NCBI GenBank assembly: GCA_963796565.1 | Contig: CAWCMA010000004.1 | Span: forward strand, 310,001 to 374,000 | Source of the DNA: JAKAVN01 sp963796565 | GTDB taxonomy: Bacteria; Desulfobacterota; Binatia; Binatales; Binataceae | Direction of reading: 5' to 3' | Length of the DNA stretch: 64,000 bases | In this document: positions 10,583-18,916 of the stretch, in pieces | Layout: each line of letters begins with the position of its first letter | Numbering within the stretch: position 1 is the stretch's first letter | Notes under the pieces: model-generated | The model's database searches: none | The model's input: only the letters and a program-made list of their open reading frames with translations | What the model was told of the DNA's origin: nothing | Position numbers and translations under genes: made by a program

Positions 10583-10814
10583 CAGATCAATTAATCGCCC
10601 GCCTTCCAGCCGCCGCGCCTCGCGTCGCCGCGCCGTCCTCCAGACCGCGTCGGCTCTCCAAGCGCCTCGCGCCGGTTACACATCCGCCATCTTCAATTAG
10701 ACACGATGGCTCGGTGGCGTTGCAACATGCTCCTTTTGGACCGGCGCGTTACGGCCGCTTAGGCCGGCCTCGCGAAGCTGTGAGCCGCTTTTCTCCGGAA
10801 GCCTCTCGCGGCGC

Positions 10815-11237
10815 CTAGTAATGACGCTGATTGCCGGTGGTCGAGCCCGGACCGCTGAAGCCGAAGCTGAGCCCGGGACCACCCTTCTTCGAGGGCATCG
10901 TATGAGTCTGCTCCTTCCACGACGCCAGCTTGCCGTCGACGAAAGTTAGATCGACGAACTCGCCCTGGTCGCCCTCCTTGGTGTTGGTGTAGAGCAGCGT
11001 GGCAGCGATGTCATTAGTGTTGGAGCGTTTGGCGTAGCTCCAGATCTGGGTGTCCTGGTCGGCGTCCTGGCGCAGATCGGGCTCGCCCCACTGCTGATGC
11101 ACGTCGACGGTGCTCTCGCCGACCTTGAGGTCGTGTTGCATGCGCGCGGCGCGCACCTGGGTCGAGGCCTGATAGGCGACGCCGCATCCGCCCAGCGCCA
11201 GGGCGAGGGCGGCGACCAGATACAGCCGAAGTCTCAT
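10815..11237 (-). CDS. BamE-like (SmpA/OmlA fold) lipoprotein
   Basis: A 140-residue predicted outer-membrane lipoprotein. ATG 11237 gives a clean signal peptide (MRLRLYLVAALALALGGC) with lipobox LGGC; a longer start at 11258 adds seven residues. The sequence KVGESTVDVHQQWGEPDLRQ followed by DTQIWSYAK and later VDLTFVDGKLASW is the arrangement of the BamE/SmpA two-layer fold. It lies directly upstream of gspE on the same strand, where a pilotin or secretin partner might be expected, but nothing in the sequence ties it to secretion. Confidence 0.7.
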   Translation of the reverse strand: MRLRLYLVAALALALGGCGVAYQASTQVRAARMQHDLKVGESTVDVHQQWGEPDLRQDADQDTQIWSYAKRSNTNDIAATLLYTNTKEGDQGEFVDLTFVDGKLASWKEQTHTMPSKKGGPGLSFGFSGPGSTTGNQRHY

Positions 11238-11304
11238 GGCGCAAAATTTCGTCATCATCCGCGTCGGAAGTCAACTTGCGGCCTTCCAGAAGTGACCATA
11301 GTTC

Positions 11305-11422
11305 GTCATCCTGAGCGAGAGTTGCGCGAGTCGAAGGACCCCAGATCTTCCCGAACGAGCGTCGCTCACGCTTGGCGCGAAAAGACCGGGGGTCCTCGAC
11401 TCGCCGACTCGCTCGGGATGAC
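11305..11422. repeat. long palindromic intergenic repeat (GTCATCCTGAGCGAG type)
   Basis: The left end GTCATCCTGAGCGAG (11305-11319) is the reverse complement, with one mismatch, of the right end CTCGCTCGGGATGAC (11408-11422). Inside, CGAGTCGAAGGACCCC is mirrored by GGGGTCCTCGACTCG. The whole 118-bp unit can fold into one long hairpin. Elements with the words GTCATCCTGAGCGA and GTCGAAGGA are widespread as dispersed intergenic repeats in bacterial genomes. The rest of the gap (11423-11735) shows no gene or clear signal. Confidence 0.75.
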
Positions 11423-11735
11423 TAGAGGGCCAAGAGCGGCGCAATTCGCGAGAGGCCGAAATCCGAATCCGCGAGTTGCGCTGTGGGATCAAACTCGGAC
11501 GGGCGCTTGAAGCTTGCCTCGACTGGTCGAAATGGGACGGCCGCAGGGCGCTTCCTCAGATACGACAGGCAGGCCGTCTCTGCTGGGAGTTGCCTACACG
11601 AAAATATCGGCCGGAACGGACGTGTTCTTACGGGGGCACCTCTCTTCACCGACGCTCCTCAGCCATTATGCTCTGATGAAAAATTAGCTCTAAACAGATA
11701 AGGTTTTTAAGCCGCGAGTTGGGGCAAAGATTCTC

Positions 11736-12485
11736 ATGGAGATGGAGTTCCAGCTTTCCGGAAAATTTGGCTTCGCACCGCGCGTCACAAGCATCCTGAA
11801 TTCGATTGACGACGCGGCTCTTTCTCACCTCCACTACAGGCTTCGGCATCCTGCCGATAGCTTCCATGCTGTCTTTTCGGAAGTAGCTCAGAACTTTCTC
11901 GCCCTGCTTCAGAGGGTTTATCACTCGATCATTAAGCAGGACACAAATGTTTTTAGGCGTGTGAACAATGCGCTGAAGCATTCGAGCAATTGTCTCCGTC
12001 CCGTCACGGTTTTGATCGATTCTCGGCCATGCCTCGGATACTTCGTTGAAAGTGCAACTTCAGATGGAACTATCGGACCTAGCGAGGTTTCTCACAAAGG
12101 ATCCTATGGCCAGAGCACCGCAAATTCGTTCAATCGAGACTTGCGCCTTCTATATCGCTGCATCTACCTGATAGCAGAGGCCCTGAGAAGGGCTGTCGTA
12201 TTGCAGTATCGGGAGCGACATAACTGCGATCCTCCGGAGGGCATAGGGACGCCATATGACGATGCGCTTTGCAAAGAACTTTTCAATCAGATCTCCGCGT
12301 TACCACAGGTCTACTATTCAAAGGAGGCCGGGAAAGTGATTCCGTTGGCGAACATAAGACTGGATGATACCGGGCCAGTCCTTACGTTCGCTGCCTCCAA
12401 GGCGCCAATGCTTTACGGTCAGTTTCTTACATCTACTGCAGCCGTGGTGAACAGAGATGGGAAGTACAAACTTCCCCTTCGTTGA
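11736..12485 (+). CDS. unrecognised 249-residue protein, atypical composition
   Basis: I do not recognise this protein. It starts with ATG 11736 (a second ATG lies two codons on), has no signal peptide or membrane segment, and reads as a mixed helical protein with a basic middle (YRCIYLIAEALRRAVVLQYR). There is a weak -NVFRRVNNALKHSSN- helix and a C-terminal beta-like part ending KYKLPLR. Its GC content is visibly lower than the neighbours and codon choice differs, which suggests recent transfer. It lies between a palindromic repeat and a convergent monooxygenase gene. The long open frame without shadow-like composition is the main evidence that it is a gene. Confidence 0.6.
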   Translation: MEMEFQLSGKFGFAPRVTSILNSIDDAALSHLHYRLRHPADSFHAVFSEVAQNFLALLQRVYHSIIKQDTNVFRRVNNALKHSSNCLRPVTVLIDSRPCLGYFVESATSDGTIGPSEVSHKGSYGQSTANSFNRDLRLLYRCIYLIAEALRRAVVLQYRERHNCDPPEGIGTPYDDALCKELFNQISALPQVYYSKEAGKVIPLANIRLDDTGPVLTFAASKAPMLYGQFLTSTAAVVNRDGKYKLPLR

Positions 12486-12596
12486 ACAGCACCGATAGTA
12501 GAGGTCAACTGGCTACAACCGCTCCCAGTGTCCCGTGAGTATGCATGCACCGTCGGCAAGCGAAAGCTTCGGGGTAGTGGCGTGCGTATGCTGCAC

Positions 12597-13778
12597 TCAG
12601 ACGAAAATGTCGGCTGGGAAGCCGCGGTCGTTGATGAAGGTGCCCATCTCGGCCATCGCGAAGGTCCGTCCGGCGCGCTGTGGGTTGTTGAGCGCGTGGG
12701 CGCGGATCGCATGCACGTCGCGGAAGTAGCGCTGAATCGGATTATCGAGAAAGATCGCGCGCCCGCCGCTTGACTCGAACATCAGGTCGACCGCGTGCAC
12801 GCTGAGCCGCACCGCATTGGCCGCGTCCCAGCGAAGCCGCGCGCGCCGCGCGACGCCTATTTCACGCCCCTCGGCGGCGAGCCGCATCATCTCGTCGAAT
12901 GTATCGAGCATCCGCTGGCGTGCGCCGTCGACCTCGGAGGTGGCCTCCGCCAGGCGCATCTGCGCGAACGGGTCCTCCGCGACAATCTTGTGGTCGTACG
13001 CGGCGCGCCGCTCTCGGCTGCCCTCGCGCCAGCATTCCAGCGCTCCGACAGCCGCGCCGATCGCCGGGGCCGCGATGGCGTAGGCGAACACCGACGCCCA
13101 CGCCAGGCGATAAAGCGCGCCTGGATTGACCGCCTGGCCGGGATTGTCGCGGTTGTAGGCGTCGAGGAATTTGTGCGTGCGATACTCGGGAACGAACGCG
13201 CCGTTGACCACGATGTCCTTGCTACCCGACCCGGTGAGTCCCATCACGTGCCAGTTGTCGTCGATCTCGTAGTCGCTCCGCGGCAGCAGGTAGCTGCGCG
13301 CATCCGGAGTGCCGTCGGGATTGCGCGTCGAGCCACCCAGGATCGCCCAATGGCAGAAGTCGCATCCGCTCGAGAATGACCATCGCCCGCTCACCCGAAA
13401 GCCGCCCTCGACGCCCTCGATCTTCCCGGTAGGCGCGTAGGACGACGAGGCCTGAACCGTCGCGTCTTTGCTCCAGACCTCCTGCTGTGCGCGCTCGGGG
13501 AACGCCGCAAGCTGCCAGGAGTGGACGCCCAGCACACCGAGCACCCATCCAGTGGACGGGCACGCGGCGCCGACCTCCATCACCGCGCGATAAAACACCG
13601 CGGGATGTAACTCGAAGCCGCCCCATCGTGCGGGCTGCAGTGCGCGCAGGAGCCCGGCGCGCTGGAAATCCAGCCAGCTCGCGTCGGGCAGGCGCCGCGT
13701 GCGCTCGGTCAGCGCGGCGCGCTCGCGAAAGGCCGGGATGAGCTCACGTACGCGCTCGAGGTATTCGTCGCCATTCAT
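12597..13778 (-). CDS. flavin-dependent monooxygenase, HsaA / acyl-CoA dehydrogenase fold
   Basis: A 393-residue protein from ATG 13778 (the open frame extends to 13838 without family similarity). The acyl-CoA-dehydrogenase fold is shown by GACPSTGWVLGVLGVHSW, the beta-domain GFRVSGRWSFSSGCDFCHWAILG, and the C-terminal RWDAANAVRLSVHAVDLMFESSGG. These features, and the length, match the oxygenase component of two-component flavin hydroxylases such as HsaA (3-HSA hydroxylase of steroid degradation) and 4-hydroxyphenylacetate-type enzymes. A partner flavin reductase is not adjacent, so the substrate is open; aromatic hydroxylation is likely. Confidence 0.82.
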   Translation of the reverse strand: MNGDEYLERVRELIPAFRERAALTERTRRLPDASWLDFQRAGLLRALQPARWGGFELHPAVFYRAVMEVGAACPSTGWVLGVLGVHSWQLAAFPERAQQEVWSKDATVQASSSYAPTGKIEGVEGGFRVSGRWSFSSGCDFCHWAILGGSTRNPDGTPDARSYLLPRSDYEIDDNWHVMGLTGSGSKDIVVNGAFVPEYRTHKFLDAYNRDNPGQAVNPGALYRLAWASVFAYAIAAPAIGAAVGALECWREGSRERRAAYDHKIVAEDPFAQMRLAEATSEVDGARQRMLDTFDEMMRLAAEGREIGVARRARLRWDAANAVRLSVHAVDLMFESSGGRAIFLDNPIQRYFRDVHAIRAHALNNPQRAGRTFAMAEMGTFINDRGFPADIFV

Positions 13779-13982
13779 TTTGATTGCCTCGCAGGGCGGC
13801 CGGCGGTTGCGCGTTTCGATCGGCGCTCGCGCGCCCAAGGCCCCCGGGGCTAGCTTCTCGCATCGGGCCGGCCAACTTCAACTCGCATCGAGGGGCGTCC
13901 CGGGCGACGGCGGATCGGTATGACCAGCGCAAAGCCATTCGTGCTATAACCGCTGCCGTTGGTTGGCGACGAGGAGGAATCG

Positions 13983-14222
13983 ATGCCGCGCAAGCTACGG
14001 CTGGTCAAGGGCGCTGCGGAACGCGCGGCGCTGGTTTACGGGATGCGAATCTTCGCCCAGAGCGACGTGGCAGGCGTCGAGGACGCACAGGTGCGGCTCA
14101 ATAACGGCAGCACCGGGCGGGTCACGATGCATCTGATCGAGGGTACGCGCGCACAGATTCGCCGCCAGCTCATGCAGAGCATCGACGCATTTTTCGAACT
14201 GCTGGGCGACGAGGAACATTAG
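13983..14222 (+). CDS. hypothetical small protein
   Basis: A 79-residue protein. ATG 13983 is preceded by GAGGAGGAAT at ideal spacing, so it is preferred to an upstream in-frame GTG at 13959. The sequence PRKLRLVKGAAERAALVYGM then SGR-type beta strands and an amphipathic C-terminal helix (RAQIRRQLMQSIDAFFELLG) suggests a small alpha/beta cytoplasmic protein. I do not recognise a family. It precedes an enoyl-CoA hydratase gene by 78 bp on the same strand and may be co-transcribed with it. Confidence 0.7.
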   Translation: MPRKLRLVKGAAERAALVYGMRIFAQSDVAGVEDAQVRLNNGSTGRVTMHLIEGTRAQIRRQLMQSIDAFFELLGDEEH

Positions 14223-14300
14223 CGCACGGGACCGCACAGCCGACCGCAACTACGACCGTCAGCAACCAAAACCCCGTCAAGGGAAATCGAGAGGCAAGCG

Positions 14301-15080
14301 ATGGAGCTCAAGTTCATCAAGTACGAGAAACGCGGCCATCTGGCCTACATCACGTTCAACCGCCCCGAGGTCATGAACGCATTGCATCCGCCGTGTCATC
14401 TCGAGATGGACCAGGTGTGGGACGACTTCGAGGGCGACCGGGAGATGTGGGTCGCGATCCTGACCGGAGCGGGCGAGCGTGCGTTTTCCGCCGGCAACGA
14501 TCTTAAATGGACCGCGGAACATCGCCGCGAACGCCCGCAGATGGGCAAGGGCGGATTCGCCGGAATCACCTCGCGCTTCGATCTCACCAAGCCGATCATC
14601 GCCGCGGTCAACGGCTTCGCGCTGGGCGGCGGATGCGAGATCGCGCTCGCTTGCGACATCATCATCGCCGCCGACCACGCACGCCTGGGTTTGCCGGAGC
14701 CGCGGGTCGGCCTGATGGCGGGCGCCGGTGGAGTCCATCGCCTGCCGCGTCACATCCCGCTCAAGATCGCGATGGGCATGATCCTGACCGGCAAGCCCCT
14801 GAGCGCATCGGAGGCTCATCGATGGGGCCTGGTGAACGAAGTCGTGCCGCTGAAGGACCTGATCGCGACGGCCGAGCGATGGGCCGGGGAGATCATGGAA
14901 TGCTCGCCGGTGTCGATCCAGGCGAGCAAGCAAGCCGCGATGAGCGGGCTTGGGATGGGGCTTGAGGAGGCGTGCGTGCACAAGTTTCCCGGGACGGAGA
15001 AGTTGTGGAACTCCAAGGACGCGATCGAAGGGCCACTCGCGTTTGCGCAAAAACGCAAGCCGCAATGGAAGAACGAGTAG
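14301..15080 (+). CDS. enoyl-CoA hydratase/isomerase family protein
   Basis: A 259-residue crotonase-fold enzyme. The oxyanion-hole segments are AFSAGNDLKW and FALGGGCEIALACD. The acid/base region keeps both glutamates of true hydratases: GGCE and GLPEPRVGLMAGAGG. It is expected to hydrate 2-enoyl-CoA in fatty-acid or aromatic-acid degradation. Downstream lies a hotdog thioesterase on the same strand, which fits a catabolic group working on CoA thioesters. The exact substrate is unknown. Confidence 0.92.
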   Translation: MELKFIKYEKRGHLAYITFNRPEVMNALHPPCHLEMDQVWDDFEGDREMWVAILTGAGERAFSAGNDLKWTAEHRRERPQMGKGGFAGITSRFDLTKPIIAAVNGFALGGGCEIALACDIIIAADHARLGLPEPRVGLMAGAGGVHRLPRHIPLKIAMGMILTGKPLSASEAHRWGLVNEVVPLKDLIATAERWAGEIMECSPVSIQASKQAAMSGLGMGLEEACVHKFPGTEKLWNSKDAIEGPLAFAQKRKPQWKNE

Positions 15081-15169
15081 AACGATAGAACCCTTCGTGG
15101 TGGGGCCTGACCTCCGGAAGGGGAGAACGTCTGCCCCGGAGAGAGGGCGTCTGGAAGGGAGGGCGTCTG

Positions 15170-15583
15170 ATGGACTCGTTTGCGGTTATCGAAGAGAAAA
15201 AAATGCCGTTCGCCGAGCTGCTCGGCGTGCGGATTCTGAGCGCCGCCCCGGAACGCCTGACGGCCGAGATGGTCGTGCGGGAAAACCTCTGTACGCTGCC
15301 CCCGGTGCTGCACGGCGGAGCGGTGATGGCGTTCGCCGATTCGCTTGGCGCCTATGCGACGATGCTCAACCTTGCCGAGGGCGCCAGCACCACGACCATC
15401 GAGTCGAAAACCAATTTTCTGGCCCCGGCCCCCGCCGGCACGACCGTTACCGGCGAGTGCACGGCGCTCCATCGCGGGCGCCGCACGATGGTCTGGCAGA
15501 CGCGAATCACCAACGCGCAGGGGAGGTTGCTGGCCATCGTTACCCAGACTCAGATGGTGCTCGAGGCGCCCGCGCGCGGTTGA
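15170..15583 (+). CDS. hotdog-fold thioesterase (PaaI family)
   Basis: A 137-residue hotdog protein. The family signature is present: VVRENLCTLPPVLHGGAVMA then ADSLGAYATM, TIESKTNFLAPAPAGTTVTG and a terminal TQTQMVL strand. HGG-x-x-x-x-x-AD is the active-site helix region of the PaaI/YdiI type. It probably releases CoA from acyl- or aryl-CoA intermediates. A GGAGGG-rich leader (aagggagggcgtctg) serves as ribosome binding site for ATG 15170. The cytosolic enzyme follows an enoyl-CoA hydratase. Confidence 0.9.
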   Translation: MDSFAVIEEKKMPFAELLGVRILSAAPERLTAEMVVRENLCTLPPVLHGGAVMAFADSLGAYATMLNLAEGASTTTIESKTNFLAPAPAGTTVTGECTALHRGRRTMVWQTRITNAQGRLLAIVTQTQMVLEAPARG

Positions 15584-15639
15584 CATCGGCGTGACGAAAG
15601 TTTTTGATGACCCATTCCAGCCGGAGGAGCATGCGCAGG

Positions 15640-16113
15640 ATGATAACGCGTCGCGAGATGATGAAGACGATGGCCGGTTCGGCCGCGGTGGCATCGCAAC
15701 TGTTCGCCGCGATGGCGCTGGCACAGGCCGCCGAGGGTGACGCGAAGGGTGAGGGCAAGGCCCCCAATCCTCTGGCGTCCGATAAGGGCGTTACCGTTCG
15801 CCCGATCATGCAGCACGATATGCCTGACGCGCCGGGCAAGCAGATCAGCATGGTGATTGTCGACTTCGCACCGGGCGCCGGCAACTCGCCGCATCGCCAT
15901 CCGGGCTCGACCGTCGTGTACGTATTGGAGGGTTCGGTGGTGAGCGAGGTCGATCCGGACAAGCCCGTCACCTACCACGCCGGACAATCGTGGTATGAAC
16001 TCCCGATGCACACGCATCGCATCGCACGCAACGCCAGCAAGACTCGCCCCGCAAAGATCCTTGCGGTGCTCATCTCGGATAAGGGCCAGGAACTGGTTCT
16101 GCCGCCGGGTTAG
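15640..16113 (+). CDS. exported cupin-domain protein (Tat-type signal)
   Basis: A cupin protein of 157 residues from ATG 15640 (ATG 15631 is also possible; a GGAGGAG box at 15623 serves either). The N-terminus TRREMMKTMAGSAAVAS has a twin-arginine motif and hydrophobic stretch ending in AMALAQA, so export by Tat is likely. Cupin motif 1 is visible as GNSPHRHPGSTVVYVLEGSV and motif 2 as YHAGQSWYELPMHTHRIARN, giving metal-binding His residues. Such small exported cupins are common beside oxidative enzymes, but the reaction is unknown. Confidence 0.85.
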   Translation: MITRREMMKTMAGSAAVASQLFAAMALAQAAEGDAKGEGKAPNPLASDKGVTVRPIMQHDMPDAPGKQISMVIVDFAPGAGNSPHRHPGSTVVYVLEGSVVSEVDPDKPVTYHAGQSWYELPMHTHRIARNASKTRPAKILAVLISDKGQELVLPPG

Positions 16114-16159
16114 TGCCGGAAGGGCGCTGAGCGACCCGCCTGACCAGGGCCCGATGGGC

Positions 16160-17563
16160 TCAGGCGGAAAGCCGTGCCGTGCCCATCTTCGACTTTTCCT
16201 TGCGCCGGTAGCTGCTGTAGGCGGCTCCGGGATGATCGTCGGCGAGGCGCTGATGGCCCTTGCCGAAGTAGTGCTCGCGCAGCGTGCTCGCCTCGTACTC
16301 CTTGCGCAACAGCCCGCGGCGCTGCAATTCCGGCACGACCAGGTCGACGAAGCTGGCGTAATCAACCGGCGTGTCAACCGAGAAATAATTGAAGCCGTCG
16401 ACGCCGCCCTCGACGATCCATCGCTCGAGTTCGTCGGCGACGCGCCGATAGTTGCCCACCGGCACCGGCATCACGCTGGCGATCGAAACGAACTCAGCGA
16501 TCTCGCGCATCGTCCACTCGCGGGTCGAATCGACCGACGAGAAATACTGCGCGAGGAACTGCATCCCCTCGGACTTTACGTTGCCGATCTTGTCGCCGGG
16601 ACCGTACTTTGAAAGATCGATCCCGGTCCATCCGCCGAACAACGCGAAGGCCCCCTCAGGGCTCGCATGTTTCATCATCTCCGCGTGCTTGAGCCGCGCC
16701 TCGGCGTCGGTTACGCCGACCACCGGTGAAATCCCCATCAGGATCTTCAGATGCTTGGGGTCGCGGCCCTTTTCCGCGGCGAGTTCACGGATACGATCGC
16801 AATAGGCGCGGCACACGGTGGTGTTGGGAAAAACCACGAACACCGCCTCGGCGTGCGCCGCCGCGAACTGCATCCCGCGCCCTGAAAGTCCCGCCTGGTA
16901 AATCACCGGCGTGCGCTGCAGCGATGGCTCGCACAGATGCGGCCCGAGCACGTCGAAATATTTCCCCTGGTGCCGAATCTCATGGACCTTGGATGGGTCG
17001 GTATGGATATCGCGCTCGGTGTCGCGGACCACTGCGTCCTCCTCCCAGCTCTGCTCCCACAGCTTGTAGACGACCTCCATGTATTCGTCGGCGCGGTCGT
17101 AGCGTTCGTCATGCGGAAGTATTTTGCCAAGGCCGTTGCGCTCGGCGTCGGGCAGATACGAGGTCACGACGTTCCATCCCACGCGTCCCTTGGTCAGATG
17201 GTCGAGCGTGGAGAACAGCTTCGCGGCCATGTAGGGAGGATGGTAGGTGGTGCTGTAGGTGGTGGCGAGTCCGAGATGGCGCGTCACCATCGCAAGCGCC
17301 GGGATGAGCACGGTCGGGTCGTTGCACGGAAACTGCACCGCGTGGCGCACGGCCGCGTCGCGGGTGGCGCGGAAGGCGTCGTAGGTGCCGTGAATATCGG
17401 CGAAGAAGAGCGCGTCGAAGCATCCGCGCTCCAGCGTGCGCGCAATCTCCGCGTAGTATTCGAGGTCGCGATAGCCGGTCGAGGAGCGGTCCAGCGGATG
17501 CTTCCACTGGCCCTTGGATTGCGGGCAAATCGAGCACTGGGTGAAGGCATTGAGATGGATCAT
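16160..17563 (-). CDS. LLM-class flavin monooxygenase (NtaA/SnaA/DszA type)
   Basis: A 467-residue FMNH2-dependent monooxygenase. The TIM-barrel hallmarks of the NtaA/DszA subfamily are clear: N-terminal NAF-x-Q-C, WKHPLDRSSTGYRDLEYY, FDALFFADIHG, STTYHPPYMAAKLFSTLDHL, GRVGWNVVTSY and TPVIYQAGLSGRG. Known relatives oxidise nitrilotriacetate, dibenzothiophene sulfone or pristinamycin and need a separate flavin reductase, which is not in this window. The start at 17563 fits the family N-terminus. It is convergent with the cupin gene. Confidence 0.93.
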   Translation of the reverse strand: MIHLNAFTQCSICPQSKGQWKHPLDRSSTGYRDLEYYAEIARTLERGCFDALFFADIHGTYDAFRATRDAAVRHAVQFPCNDPTVLIPALAMVTRHLGLATTYSTTYHPPYMAAKLFSTLDHLTKGRVGWNVVTSYLPDAERNGLGKILPHDERYDRADEYMEVVYKLWEQSWEEDAVVRDTERDIHTDPSKVHEIRHQGKYFDVLGPHLCEPSLQRTPVIYQAGLSGRGMQFAAAHAEAVFVVFPNTTVCRAYCDRIRELAAEKGRDPKHLKILMGISPVVGVTDAEARLKHAEMMKHASPEGAFALFGGWTGIDLSKYGPGDKIGNVKSEGMQFLAQYFSSVDSTREWTMREIAEFVSIASVMPVPVGNYRRVADELERWIVEGGVDGFNYFSVDTPVDYASFVDLVVPELQRRGLLRKEYEASTLREHYFGKGHQRLADDHPGAAYSSYRRKEKSKMGTARLSA

Positions 17564-17724
17564 GAATGGTCCCCCTCGAGGCTCTGCGAGACGTCAGCGC
17601 CGAATCAGTGCGTGCGCGCTTTCCAGGCACACTATCGCTGTGGCTCGGATATGAGAAGGAGATATGTCGCGATGCGCCGCGCGCTCGTCGCGCCATTTTT
17701 CCGGGTCGCGGCGCTGGGCCGGCG

Positions 17725-18426
17725 TCAGGCGCTCGGGTTCTTGCGCGCGAGGCCGCCGAACAGATCGAGCATCCGCTCCCGCCAGGCAGCGATCGGATCG
17801 TCGGCCTCCAGCAATGCGAAGCCGCTTATCGTGCGCGCCCATTGAAAGCCGCCGAACACGATGTAGTCGGGGTAGAGTGGGGCGGCGCCGCCGAGGAACG
17901 GTTGCGACTTGAGCGTCATCCGCAGCGGTTCGAGGGCTTGGCGAAAGCCGCCGACTCGTGCCTCGCGATTGGCGCAGAATTGCTCCAGCGGCATGCCGAA
18001 GCGCGTGGCCCGGGACTGGCGGAAGTAGTCCTGGTCGCGCGGGTCGAGGTGGCCGACGATGTCGGACGCGACGAAGGTCGAGATGCCGCCGTTCTGCACC
18101 GTGTCGGCCCAGCTATTGATGAAGCGCGCGATGGCTCTGGCGGCGGTTCCGCCGAATAGCGAGGGCCGGTCGGGATAAGCATCTTCGAGATAGTTGGCGA
18201 TTGCCCAGGAATCCGCGATTACGCGATCGCCGTCCTCGATCACCGGGACGCGGTCCTGTCCCGAGTGCGCGATCGCCGGCTTGTCGCAGTAGCGCCACGG
18301 AATCGTCTCGACCGTCAGATGCTTGTGCGCGAGCGCCATCCGGATGCGCCAGCAATAGGGGCTGAACCTGCGCTTGGGATCGGCGCCCGCCAGGTCATAC
18401 ATCTTGATTGCGGTTGTAGTCGCCAT
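17725..18426 (-). CDS. glutathione S-transferase family protein
   Basis: A 233-residue GST-fold protein from ATG 18426 (the frame extends 12 codons upstream). The N-terminal thioredoxin domain has RRFSPYCWRIRMAL, where Ser/Cys near residue 20 would meet the thiol of glutathione, and VPVIEDGDRVIADSWAIANY, the cis-Pro/SNAIL-like glutathione binding motif. The C-terminal helical domain follows from about residue 90. The SPYCWR pattern resembles beta-etherase (LigE/LigF)-type GSTs, but this is only a resemblance. It follows the his genes on the same strand. Confidence 0.85.
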   Translation of the reverse strand: MATTTAIKMYDLAGADPKRRFSPYCWRIRMALAHKHLTVETIPWRYCDKPAIAHSGQDRVPVIEDGDRVIADSWAIANYLEDAYPDRPSLFGGTAARAIARFINSWADTVQNGGISTFVASDIVGHLDPRDQDYFRQSRATRFGMPLEQFCANREARVGGFRQALEPLRMTLKSQPFLGGAAPLYPDYIVFGGFQWARTISGFALLEADDPIAAWRERMLDLFGGLARKNPSA

Positions 18427-18477
18427 GGCGGCCTCCCAGAGCGGTTCATCCGCTCGCTGCAAGCGTGAATGAGGTCT

Positions 18478-18894
18478 TCAGGGAGCCGGCGTCGCCGCTG
18501 GAAACCCCATCTTCTCGGCCGACTCGGGATAGAGCCACACGGTCTTGCCCGCTTCCGGGCCGTCGAGGACGCGAACCTTGGCCGCGCCATTTTCGTTCGG
18601 ACCAGCCTCCGCGAGTAGGGTGCCCGCGGGCACCATCATCAGATTGTGATGGTAAAAGAGCTTGCTCACTTCCATCGTGCCGAACGCGTCGAGCGAGCGC
18701 AGCGCGGCGATCCCTGCCGCGTAGTCTTCCTTGTTGTCCGCCGCAATGGTTTCCTTCTCGAGGCGCCATTGCTTGCCCGTGACGGGCGGTGCGTCCGCGG
18801 GCAGGCTCTTCCCGGTTGCCGAGACCGAGGGCTTGCACGACATCATCATCAGAGCAACGCAAACAGAGAGGATGGCGGGGGCTATTCTGTTCAC
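18478..18894 (-). CDS. hypothetical lipoprotein
   Basis: A 138-residue predicted lipoprotein. GTG 18894 gives the leader VNRIAPAILSVCVALMMMSC with lipobox MMSC. The mature part contains KQWRLEKETIAADNKEDYAAG, a short helix and a beta segment TLLAEAGPNENGAAKVRVLDGPEAGKTVWLYP, which resembles an SH3-like strand pattern. No family is recognised. It lies 22 bp downstream of hisG and may share its transcript. Confidence 0.65.
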   Translation of the reverse strand: MNRIAPAILSVCVALMMMSCKPSVSATGKSLPADAPPVTGKQWRLEKETIAADNKEDYAAGIAALRSLDAFGTMEVSKLFYHHNLMMVPAGTLLAEAGPNENGAAKVRVLDGPEAGKTVWLYPESAEKMGFPAATPAP

Positions 18895-18916
18895 AGAATC
18901 TTTTCGAGGCTCCTCT

